From: an uncultured Kordiimonas sp.
Lineage (GTDB): Bacteria; Pseudomonadota; Alphaproteobacteria; Sphingomonadales; Kordiimonadaceae
Length of the DNA: 64,000 nucleotides
Assembly (NCBI GenBank): GCA_947500295.1
Contig: CANMRM010000001.1
Span: 806,001 to 870,000 of the forward strand
Reading direction: 5' to 3'
Part shown: piece by piece, positions 54,245 through 62,229 of the stretch
Position numbering within the stretch: position 1 is the first letter of the stretch
Layout: each line of letters starts with the position of its first letter
Position numbers and translations under genes: made by a program
The notes under the pieces: generated by a model
Databases searched by the model: none
Told to the model about the DNA's origin: nothing
The model's input: only the letters and a program-made list of their open reading frames with translations

Positions 54245-54862
54245 ATGGACCTGAAGACACTGACCAATATGTTTCCCTCCCACAAGTTGGTCATGGGTGA
54301 GCAGTTTGCGCAGGAAAATATCAGCGCGCTCAAAATCCGCAGCGTACTCAACTGGTCAGACACGATTTTCGTAAATTGTGATTTCAGTGAAGCCCAGTTC
54401 CACCTGTTGATGGTCTCCAGTGCCATTTTTTTCAAATGTGATTTTTCCGGTGCTGTGTTTCGGGCATGCGACATAGACGGTAGCGAGTTTATTTCCTGCA
54501 ACCTGACGTGTTCGGATTTGTTAGGCTCAGTAGTCAGTGACACAACTTTCACAGACTGCATCATTGGAGGTATCCGTGGTCCGGTGAACCACGAAGGATT
54601 GAATTTCTATTTTCCGCGCTACTCCCGCAACCTGCCATTAACTTCACAGGCGCCCTATTATGTACTTACCGCTGTCGGAGAGATGATTTATATCTTCAAG
54701 ACAGAGGAAAGCTGGCGGGTTCACGGCGTGAAGCGACGGATCACCGTCAAGCATGACGAGGTTGACCAGGCCGATGAGCCCTACCGCACTGCGATCAGAA
54801 CAGCTGACCAGCTGGATCATCAGCGGCTCAGCCTTCTAAAAGGTACTGAAACCACTCGTTGA
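54245..54862 (+). CDS. Pentapeptide-repeat-like protein
   Basis: The N-terminal half has pentapeptide-style repeats: TIFVNCDFSEAQF, AIFFKCDFSGAVFRACDIDGSEF and CNLTCSDLLGSVV. The fold is a right-handed beta-helix. The C-terminal part (FPRYSRNLPLTSQAPYYVLTAVGE) is different and of unknown role. Some pentapeptide proteins shield DNA gyrase, but no such evidence is seen here. It is convergent with glk. Confidence 0.7.
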   Translation: MDLKTLTNMFPSHKLVMGEQFAQENISALKIRSVLNWSDTIFVNCDFSEAQFHLLMVSSAIFFKCDFSGAVFRACDIDGSEFISCNLTCSDLLGSVVSDTTFTDCIIGGIRGPVNHEGLNFYFPRYSRNLPLTSQAPYYVLTAVGEMIYIFKTEESWRVHGVKRRITVKHDEVDQADEPYRTAIRTADQLDHQRLSLLKGTETTR

Positions 54863-54875
54863 TTGTTGTCGCCTG

Positions 54876-55877
54876 TTATGCCTGGTCTGCGGCAAGGAGA
54901 GCTGCCCCCACCAGCGCGGCTTCGGGATCAACAATCAGGCTCACGGGGATCTTGGCGACAAAATCCTCCATGGGAGGCTTGTCCAGGAAACTTTCAACCA
55001 ATCGGCTTTTTTCCACGAAAGCTGCAATTTTGGGCAAAATGCCTCCCCCTAAAAAGACACCTCCTGTGGCGCCTTGGGTGAGAGCGACGTCCGCAGCCAC
55101 CCCTCCAAGCATACTGCAGAAAACCGAAAGTGTATCAACGCACGCCTGGTCGCTGGCTTCCAGCGCCAACTGGCTGATTGTGCTCGGTTCATAGTTAAGA
55201 GGTGTTAATCCGTTCAGGCTGCATATCGCCCGGTATATCCTGAGAACACCAATGCCTGACATCAGAGTCTCGACCGTGATGCGGCCCATGCTTTTGTGGG
55301 CTTCGTTCCATACCGCTGTCTCTAGATCACCGTGTGGAACAAAGCTCGCATGACCGCCTTCGGTTGGGACAACGGATACGGCATCATGTGAAATGAAGAT
55401 TTGTGAAAGACCAAAACCCGTGCCTGGCCCCATAACTGCCATCGGTCCGGGGTTTGCGACCGGGTCTGCCTCGTGGAGGCGCAGCAGGTTTTTCCTGTCC
55501 AGGGCGGTTACAGAGCGGGCAAGCGCCTGAAAATCGTTGGCAATCACAACATTCCCAAGCGCAAGATCACATTTGACCTGGTCGCCATCAATATCCCACC
55601 CGAGGTTGGTAAGATAGGCACCGTTGCCGCGCACAGGGCCCGCCACCGCCAGGCAGGCAGCCTTTATTTTACTGCTTTTCCGGTTTTCGAGATACTGATG
55701 GATCAGGTCATGCGGATTGTTGAAGTCTGCACAGGGAAATGCCGCATAGTCGTTGATTTCGATTGATCTTGCGTCTGTGGCCGACTTGCCGGGTACCAGC
55801 GACGCAAGTGCAAAGCGCGCGTTGGTGCCACCAATATCTGCAACCAGTATAGGTTCGTTCTTCATACCAGCGATCAT
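54876..55877 (-). CDS. glk: Glucokinase (ROK/Glk type)
   Basis: The ATP-binding phosphate motif ADIGGTNARFAL and the later GPGTGFGL fit the bacterial Glk family, with VVPTEGGHASFVPHGD (glucose-site residues). It phosphorylates glucose to glucose-6-phosphate. I prefer ATG at 55877, with GGAGGG nine bases upstream; ATG 55865 is four codons later. At 333 residues it is normal. It is divergent from a LacI regulator over a palindromic operator, and feeds the zwf-pgl-edd pathway. Confidence 0.9.
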   Translation of the reverse strand: MIAGMKNEPILVADIGGTNARFALASLVPGKSATDARSIEINDYAAFPCADFNNPHDLIHQYLENRKSSKIKAACLAVAGPVRGNGAYLTNLGWDIDGDQVKCDLALGNVVIANDFQALARSVTALDRKNLLRLHEADPVANPGPMAVMGPGTGFGLSQIFISHDAVSVVPTEGGHASFVPHGDLETAVWNEAHKSMGRITVETLMSGIGVLRIYRAICSLNGLTPLNYEPSTISQLALEASDQACVDTLSVFCSMLGGVAADVALTQGATGGVFLGGGILPKIAAFVEKSRLVESFLDKPPMEDFVAKIPVSLIVDPEAALVGAALLAADQA

Positions 55878-55954
55878 ACCCGGTCGCCCTCCACCGAGGG
55901 CGCTCTCCCACCGTTTGATTGGAATGTTTGCTTGTTTGTGATCGATAACGCGCA

Positions 55955-55970
55955 TTGACAGCGCTGTCAA
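55955..55970. promoter_or_regulatory. LacI-type operator palindrome
   Basis: TTGACAGCGCTGTCAA is a perfect 16-base palindrome with the central CG typical of LacI/GalR operators. It lies in the 240-base gap between divergent glk and the LacI gene, so it can control both. Binding by the adjacent regulator is inferred. Confidence 0.7.
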
Positions 55971-56117
55971 CAGCCATATAATGTCAATGCGGTTATTATA
56001 GCAGCGGGTTTGGTCAGCTTTCCATCAAAATCGGACCGGCTTTTTCAGGGCAAGGCTAACGACGGGAGCGTTGGCTTCCCCGAATGCGAACCAAAAACGA
56101 TAGACTGGGAGAGAGAA

Positions 56118-57158
56118 GTGGCATCTGCGGCAACCATCAATGATGTGGCCAAGATGGCTGGTGTTTCCATCAAGACAGTTTCACGGGTCGTGAACCGGGA
56201 GCCCAATGTGCGGCAGCATACCCGGGATACCGTCCTGAAGGCAATCGACGCCCTGAATTACAAGCCTAGTATGGCCGCCCGCGGACTGGCAGGCGGGCGT
56301 TCATTCCTGATAGGCCTTATGTTTGACAATGCCAGCGACAGTTTTCTGGTTGATCTGCAACGTGGCATACTGAGGGCCTGCCGGGAGCGCCACTATGGAT
56401 TGGCGCTCTGCCCGGCTTCACGCGCAGCCGACCGGACGGCGGACCTTATGGAGTGGGTCAAGTCTACGCAGCCGGACGGTATCGTCCTTACACCACCCTT
56501 GTCCGATGACCGGACGCTTGTTGAGCAGTTGCTGCAAATCGGTGTGAAGTTCGTTTCGGTTTCGTCTGCTGGAACCGGACTGGGACCCGCGGTTTATATA
56601 GACGAAACCCATGCGGCCCGCGCGATGGCGGAACATCTTATCGAGGCTGGATACAGGGATATCGGGTTCGTGCGGGGCCCTGCAGAGCATGCCTGTAGCG
56701 AGCTGAGGTATCAGGGTTTTGTTGAAGCAATGCAAAGCGCGGGCATTCAGGTTAATCCTGACTGGGTTGTCACGGGTGCATTCGATTTTGATTCCGGTGT
56801 TGAGGTTGCGAAAAAACTGCTGGCACAATCCAGCAGGCCAAACGCCATCTTTGCCAGTAACGATGATATGGCTGCTGGCATTATGCATGAAGCCTACCGC
56901 ATCGGCATGAAGATTCCGGCAGATTTGGCGGTCGCGGGATTTGACGATACACCCATGTCGCGGCAGTTTTGGCCCGGCCTCTCAACTGTGCGACAGCCGA
57001 TTGAGCAAATTGGACAGCAGGCGACAGAACTGCTGATGCGAACAGTTTCGCCGGTGTCGTTGGCGACAAACGATGAAAACAAAAATCCGTCTCCTGACAG
57101 CAATATGATCCTGCCATACGACTTGGTTTTACGGCCTTCGACCGAACCGGCAGCCTGA
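56118..57158 (+). CDS. LacI-family transcriptional regulator
   Basis: The helix-turn-helix reads ATINDVAKMAGVSIKTVSRVVN with the hinge and the sugar-binding-like periplasmic fold (SFLIGLMFDNASDSFLVDL, then VAGFDDTPMSRQFWPGLSTVRQP). The start is GTG at 56118 with GGGAG six bases upstream; the longer frame from 56010 lacks a site. It probably represses the glucose-catabolism genes around it. The gene ends 34 bases before the PEPC-like gene. Confidence 0.85.
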   Translation: MASAATINDVAKMAGVSIKTVSRVVNREPNVRQHTRDTVLKAIDALNYKPSMAARGLAGGRSFLIGLMFDNASDSFLVDLQRGILRACRERHYGLALCPASRAADRTADLMEWVKSTQPDGIVLTPPLSDDRTLVEQLLQIGVKFVSVSSAGTGLGPAVYIDETHAARAMAEHLIEAGYRDIGFVRGPAEHACSELRYQGFVEAMQSAGIQVNPDWVVTGAFDFDSGVEVAKKLLAQSSRPNAIFASNDDMAAGIMHEAYRIGMKIPADLAVAGFDDTPMSRQFWPGLSTVRQPIEQIGQQATELLMRTVSPVSLATNDENKNPSPDSNMILPYDLVLRPSTEPAA

Positions 57159-57192
57159 TAGTTTGTAAGTAATGTAATTGGACCAGAATGAA

Positions 57193-60012
57193 ATGACCCG
57201 GCAAACCAACAATAGCGGTGAAATGCGCAGAAAGCATTTATCTGCTGCCTATGAATTGGCATCTGACCTGATGTCCGGTGCGCGAGATCTCGGGTCCATT
57301 CAAAAAGAATTGTCCGATCGGTCCAAGCCTCTGCTGAAAAATCGATTGATCAGCATGACAGAGCGCTGGCAATGCCTGGACAGAAGCACCAATGTTGAAC
57401 GCCTGACAGCTGTGGTTGACCGGCTTGCCCATAACCCTGCTGGTGGATTGTGGCCTTTTGAAAAATTCAAGACGCTGGTCGAGGATGAAATGGCCGGTTT
57501 CGTCGTGACGGCTCATCCGACATTTTCCATGTCGGGCGAGGCGTGGCGCTGCGCCAGCGCATTCATGAATGCGCTCTCCGACGGAGAGCAGGCTGCCGTA
57601 GCCGCTCTCAAAAAGGAGCCGCTTGAGCGGCTGCATCCCGACAGGTCCCCAACTCTTCACGAGGAGCTTGAGTTTGCTAACGTGGCTCTCGGCAATATGC
57701 GGCGAAGTTTGCGGACCCTGTATCAGGTCGTATTTGCGCGGGCGGCCGAGCTTTATCCAGCTGACTATCGGGCGTTGAGGCCCCGTATGGCAACGATTGC
57801 AAGTTGGGTGGGTTTTGACCTGGACGGTCGTACGGACATTAATTGGTCACTGGGCCTTCTTTTCAGATACCGCACTGCGACCGCAGGGCTGGCGCTGTGC
57901 CAGGCAGCCATTGATCGGCTGCAAATATCGTCAGAAGGTACTGAAAAGCATTTATCGACAATTCGGGCCGGGTTTTCTGACCTCGCAGATTGCTTCGAAA
58001 AGGGTGAAAATGCCCTGGCTGCCTATCAAGATGAAGGCGGGTCGATTGCGGAATTCAACAAGCTAACCGTTGAAAACCGTGTGATCAAGGAACAGGCACG
58101 GGGCAATATCAACAGGTCTTTGGAAACTCTGCTTTCGATGGGCCTTGCAGACGAAGACTGGCGTGAAGTCGCCCTTTTGTCGACAGAGTGGCATTCGGTA
58201 GGCCTTGGGCTTTCACACATTCATTTCCGTCTGAATGCTGCTCAGCTACATAATGCCATGGGACCGGAAATAAACCTGACCCGGGCCCCCGACCAAAGTG
58301 CCATGCGGCGTCACTATCTGGCGGCGGTTAGTGAAAAACTGGATACGGTCAAGCCGCAATCAATTCACTATGGCATTCTTGCGGCAGAACGCACGACCGC
58401 CAAACGTGTCTTCATGATGGCGGCACAGTTTCGCAAGCATTTTGACGCCACAACGCGTATTCGCATGCTGGTGGCCGAGTCTGACACGCCTTTCACTCTG
58501 CTTGCGGCCCTGTATTATGCCAAGCTCTTCGGTGTCGACGACTATGTCGAGATTTCGCCGTTGTTTGAAACAGCGGTCGGACTGGAACGCGGTGACCGGG
58601 TGATCGCTGAGCTGATCGATAACCCGCACTTCCTCGACTACATCAAGCGCCAGGGCCGATTTTGCCTGCAGCTTGGCTTCTCCGACTCTGGACGGTACAT
58701 CGGCCAGCCAGCGGCTTCGCTCGCAATCGAGCGTTTCAAGCTGCGGCTCATACGATTGTGGAAGGCCCGCGGCCTTGGTGATATCCAACTTCTGTTTTTT
58801 GATACTCACGGCGAGTCTATTGGACGTGGGGCTTTTCCGGGGGCTTTAAAGGATCGCTTTACCTACACGCAGCCACCGCGCGTTCGCCAGGCGCTCGCTG
58901 AACTTGAGCGGCCAGAAAAACACGAGGTCAGCTTTCAAGGTGGTGAGGGCTTCCTCTGGTTCCTCAGTGAAGAGACAGCGCTCGCAACTCTGACCGACTT
59001 TCTAGAGGTGCGTTTTGCGCACCATGATGCAGATGATGATGTGCTCTATGTGGAGAAAGGCTGGTCCCTGGACTTTTTCCTGACACTTGTCGAATACCAA
59101 AATCAGCTGACCGACGATCCGGGTTACATACGTCTGATAGACTCGATCGGCCGCAGTCTTTTGTACCCGACAGGTTCCCGATCAATGCGCCGTCAAAGTG
59201 GCAGCGTGATGCACCAGCGGCTTGAGCGCATCTCGCAAATACGGGCAATTCCACACAATGCGGTGCTGCAACAACTGGGCTATCTGGCGAACAGCTGTGC
59301 AGGGCTTGGAACAGCAATTGAGCGGGCTCCAGACAAATTCAATGCCGTGTTTTACGGATCTGAACGCCTCAGAATCATAACCAGTATGGCCATGCATGCA
59401 TTGGCTCGGTCGAATGTCGGTATCATCGAGTCATACGCCAAACTATTAAGCCCGGGGTATTGGCTGGACCGCTGTGACGAAGCCCAATCCGAAGGCGAAC
59501 GCAGCAGTCTTCGCCGTCTTTCCGGCGTGATCGAAGGGTTGTTCGACAGCGACAGCATAGACGCCTGCATTCGGGATTTGCGGCGGGATGCCGGTATGAT
59601 GACAGATTGTCTTGAAGAAGACTGCGATAGTGCAGTGCTGGATATCAAGGGGGTGGATCAGGAACTGTTTGCCCTGCATGAAATGCGAATTGGACTCATC
59701 CAGTTCATCTTCATGAAAGCCATGGACGTGCCGCGTTTTTCAAGCAGGTTCGACTTCTCGCTTGAAGAACTGCTGGTCGAACTTCTTCATCTTGAAGTGC
59801 CGGACACTGTCGCCCGCCTGCGTGAGATATTCCCTGAAGCCATCGATCAGGAAAATACGTCCGGTTACGGCGAAAAGGTAAGCTATCAGGGTGGGCAAAT
59901 GTCAGGCTATGCTGAAGTGCATCGCACCATATTTGACCAACTCGACCAGGCTTATGAACTGGTACTTGCGCTTAGTGGCCTGATTGCCCTCAAAGCGGGC
60001 GCTTTCGGATAA
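57193..60012 (+). CDS. Divergent phosphoenolpyruvate carboxylase-family protein
   Basis: The protein is about the size of PEPC (939 residues) and keeps parts of its signatures, but altered: VVTAHPT with FSMSG in place of TAHPTE(V/I), then SWVGFDLDGRTD, LGFSDSGRYIG, THGESIGRGAFPG in place of the HGRGGSIGRGG loop, and IRAIPHNAVLQQLGY. PEPC adds bicarbonate to PEP to make oxaloacetate. The altered loop leaves activity uncertain. The start could be ATG 57193 or TTG 57178 or ATG 57223, none with a strong site. It lies between the LacI gene and zwf. Confidence 0.7.
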   Translation: MTRQTNNSGEMRRKHLSAAYELASDLMSGARDLGSIQKELSDRSKPLLKNRLISMTERWQCLDRSTNVERLTAVVDRLAHNPAGGLWPFEKFKTLVEDEMAGFVVTAHPTFSMSGEAWRCASAFMNALSDGEQAAVAALKKEPLERLHPDRSPTLHEELEFANVALGNMRRSLRTLYQVVFARAAELYPADYRALRPRMATIASWVGFDLDGRTDINWSLGLLFRYRTATAGLALCQAAIDRLQISSEGTEKHLSTIRAGFSDLADCFEKGENALAAYQDEGGSIAEFNKLTVENRVIKEQARGNINRSLETLLSMGLADEDWREVALLSTEWHSVGLGLSHIHFRLNAAQLHNAMGPEINLTRAPDQSAMRRHYLAAVSEKLDTVKPQSIHYGILAAERTTAKRVFMMAAQFRKHFDATTRIRMLVAESDTPFTLLAALYYAKLFGVDDYVEISPLFETAVGLERGDRVIAELIDNPHFLDYIKRQGRFCLQLGFSDSGRYIGQPAASLAIERFKLRLIRLWKARGLGDIQLLFFDTHGESIGRGAFPGALKDRFTYTQPPRVRQALAELERPEKHEVSFQGGEGFLWFLSEETALATLTDFLEVRFAHHDADDDVLYVEKGWSLDFFLTLVEYQNQLTDDPGYIRLIDSIGRSLLYPTGSRSMRRQSGSVMHQRLERISQIRAIPHNAVLQQLGYLANSCAGLGTAIERAPDKFNAVFYGSERLRIITSMAMHALARSNVGIIESYAKLLSPGYWLDRCDEAQSEGERSSLRRLSGVIEGLFDSDSIDACIRDLRRDAGMMTDCLEEDCDSAVLDIKGVDQELFALHEMRIGLIQFIFMKAMDVPRFSSRFDFSLEELLVELLHLEVPDTVARLREIFPEAIDQENTSGYGEKVSYQGGQMSGYAEVHRTIFDQLDQAYELVLALSGLIALKAGAFG

Positions 60013-60047
60013 ATCAATAAACCGGGCCCAGCCCGAAGGAAAAAACG

Positions 60048-61523
60048 ATGCAAGACGCATTTGACTTGGTGATTTTTGGCGGGACGGGCGATTTGTCGCG
60101 GCGCAAACTATTGCCTGCTTTATATGCAGGTCTGGTTGCTGGACGCGTCAATGCGGATACGCGCATTGTCCTTACCTCCCGCTCTGGACTGGAGGGCTCG
60201 ACTCACGAGTGGCTTTCCGGTGTGTTTGAGCGCAACGTGCCTGCCTGCGGTGTGGAAGCCGCTTCATTGAAGAAATTCTCCAGAATGGTCAGTGTAGTGG
60301 AACTGGGCCTGATGGAAGGCGGCGATGACTGGGTTGCGCTCAAGGCCATGTTGTCGTCTGAAGATCGTGCCATCGTTCACTTCCTGGCCGTGCCCCCTGC
60401 GGTGTTTACGCGCACGTGTGAATTGTTGGGCGAGTATGGTTTAAACGGGCAGAATGCTCGTGTTGTGCTTGAAAAACCACTGGGGCACGACCTCGCATCT
60501 GCGCAAGCTATAAACGAAGATGTAGGGAGGTGTTTTGACGAGAGTCAGACCTTCCGTATCGACCATTATCTGGGCAAGGAAGCAGTGCAAAACCTTCTGG
60601 CGCTTCGGTTTTCAAACATCATGTTTGAAGAATTGTGGAGCGCGCGCACAATCGACCATATTCAGATAACGATTGCCGAAGATCTGGGTGTGGAAGGGCG
60701 CGGGGGATTCTATGAAGGCACGGGCGCCATGCGTGACATGGTGCAGAACCATCTCTTGCAACTTCTCTGTCTGGTGGCGATGGAGCCGCCAGCGCGGTTG
60801 GACGGAGACAGTATCCGCGATGAAAAACTGAAAGTTCTCAAGTCGCTCAAAAACTACACTGGTGAGGAAATCGACCGGAATGTTGTGCGTGCTCAATATA
60901 GTGCAGGCGCGATGGCAGGCGAGGCTGTTGGCTCCTACACTGAGGATCTTGCTCTGGAAGACGCCAGCACCACCGAAACCTTTGTGGCACTGAAGACCTA
61001 TATCGAGAATTGGCGATGGGCAAACGTACCCTTTTATCTTCGTACCGGCAAGCGCCTGCCGGACCGTTTTGCCGAGATTGTCATACAGTTCAAGCCCATC
61101 CCGCATTCACCGCATAAGGGCTGGGGCAAACATATAAACCCCAACCGGTTTATTATCCGTCTGCAGCCCGAAGATCATCTGGCTCTGCGAATGATGGTCA
61201 AAAACCATGGGTCCGCCACGGAGGCACTCAAGGAAGTTGAAATGAACCTTGATATTGTGGGGGACAGTGGCGCCCGGCTTGGTCCTTACCTACGGCTCAT
61301 TCTTGATGCTGCACGCGGGGATCAGCGTCTGTTTGTCCACCGTGATGAAGTGGAATACGCCTGGCGTTGGGTCGACAATATCGTTGGGCACTGGGAACAG
61401 TCAGGCGCCCCTCTGAAAATGTATCAGGCCGGCACATGGGGCCCCTACGAAGTGCATGACCTGATGGTGCGCGATGGCCGTCAGTGGTTCCACGAAACAA
61501 GCGGCAGACTTGGCAATGGCTAA
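60048..61523 (+). CDS. zwf: Glucose-6-phosphate 1-dehydrogenase
   Basis: The NADP-binding fingerprint FGGTGDLSRRKLLPAL and the active-site segment FRIDHYLGKEAVQNLLALRF are both complete. At 491 residues it is full length. It oxidises glucose-6-phosphate to 6-phosphogluconolactone with NADP. AAGGAA lies before ATG 60048. The last codons overlap pgl. Confidence 0.95.
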   Translation: MQDAFDLVIFGGTGDLSRRKLLPALYAGLVAGRVNADTRIVLTSRSGLEGSTHEWLSGVFERNVPACGVEAASLKKFSRMVSVVELGLMEGGDDWVALKAMLSSEDRAIVHFLAVPPAVFTRTCELLGEYGLNGQNARVVLEKPLGHDLASAQAINEDVGRCFDESQTFRIDHYLGKEAVQNLLALRFSNIMFEELWSARTIDHIQITIAEDLGVEGRGGFYEGTGAMRDMVQNHLLQLLCLVAMEPPARLDGDSIRDEKLKVLKSLKNYTGEEIDRNVVRAQYSAGAMAGEAVGSYTEDLALEDASTTETFVALKTYIENWRWANVPFYLRTGKRLPDRFAEIVIQFKPIPHSPHKGWGKHINPNRFIIRLQPEDHLALRMMVKNHGSATEALKEVEMNLDIVGDSGARLGPYLRLILDAARGDQRLFVHRDEVEYAWRWVDNIVGHWEQSGAPLKMYQAGTWGPYEVHDLMVRDGRQWFHETSGRLGNG

Positions 61524-62211
61524 TTGGCGGCTTTTCGAGGACAGGCATGCGCTGGTGACCGCTCTGCGGGCCGATATCGAAAGCGATCTCCAGGCAGGTA
61601 TCGAAGCGGGGGGGCAGGCGTCTTGGGCTGTGTCTGGCGGTTCGACCCCCAAGCCACTTTTTGAGGCCATGCAGCAGTCCCCGCTTGATTGGCGGCATAT
61701 CGATGTGGCGCTTGTGGATGAGCGCTGGGTACCCTTTGAGCATCCGCGATCCAACGAAGCATTTGTTTCAGAGAGTTTGCAGCGGGGTCGAGCGGCTGAT
61801 GCGCGGCTTTTTGGCATGAAAACCGATCATGAAAATGCGGCCGCCGCTGTTGCTGAGGTTAACGAGCGATACGCCCGGTTGAACCAGCCATTTAACAGTG
61901 TGTTGCTGGGCGTCGGGCCGGACGGGCACACGGCTTCCTTATTCCCGGGTGCTGAAGGGTTGGAACCTGCCTTTTCAGAGGATGCGCCTTTGTGCGTGGC
62001 ACTGACCGCTCAGCAAAGTGTTGTGACGGGGGAGGAAGTTGAGCGCATGAGCCTGTCGGCCCGGGCGATAGCTGACGCTGATCATGTGGTTGTCATGATC
62101 ACAGGCGACCAAAAAAAGCGTGTGCTCGAAGATGCGCTAAAGCCAAATTCCGGCCTGCCCGTTGGTCGACTGCACGCCATGACTCCGTTTGATGTTTATT
62201 GGGCTCCATAG
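61516..62211 (+). CDS. pgl: 6-phosphogluconolactonase
   Basis: The family motifs are AVSGGSTPKPLFE, DVALVDERWVPF, LLGVGPDGHTASLFPG and VVMITGDQKK. It hydrolyses 6-phosphogluconolactone. ATG at 61516 overlaps the zwf stop by eight bases, so the genes are coupled. At 231 residues it is full length. Confidence 0.92.
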   Translation: MANWRLFEDRHALVTALRADIESDLQAGIEAGGQASWAVSGGSTPKPLFEAMQQSPLDWRHIDVALVDERWVPFEHPRSNEAFVSESLQRGRAADARLFGMKTDHENAAAAVAEVNERYARLNQPFNSVLLGVGPDGHTASLFPGAEGLEPAFSEDAPLCVALTAQQSVVTGEEVERMSLSARAIADADHVVVMITGDQKKRVLEDALKPNSGLPVGRLHAMTPFDVYWAP

Positions 62212-62229
62212 GCCCTGAAGGAAGTAACG

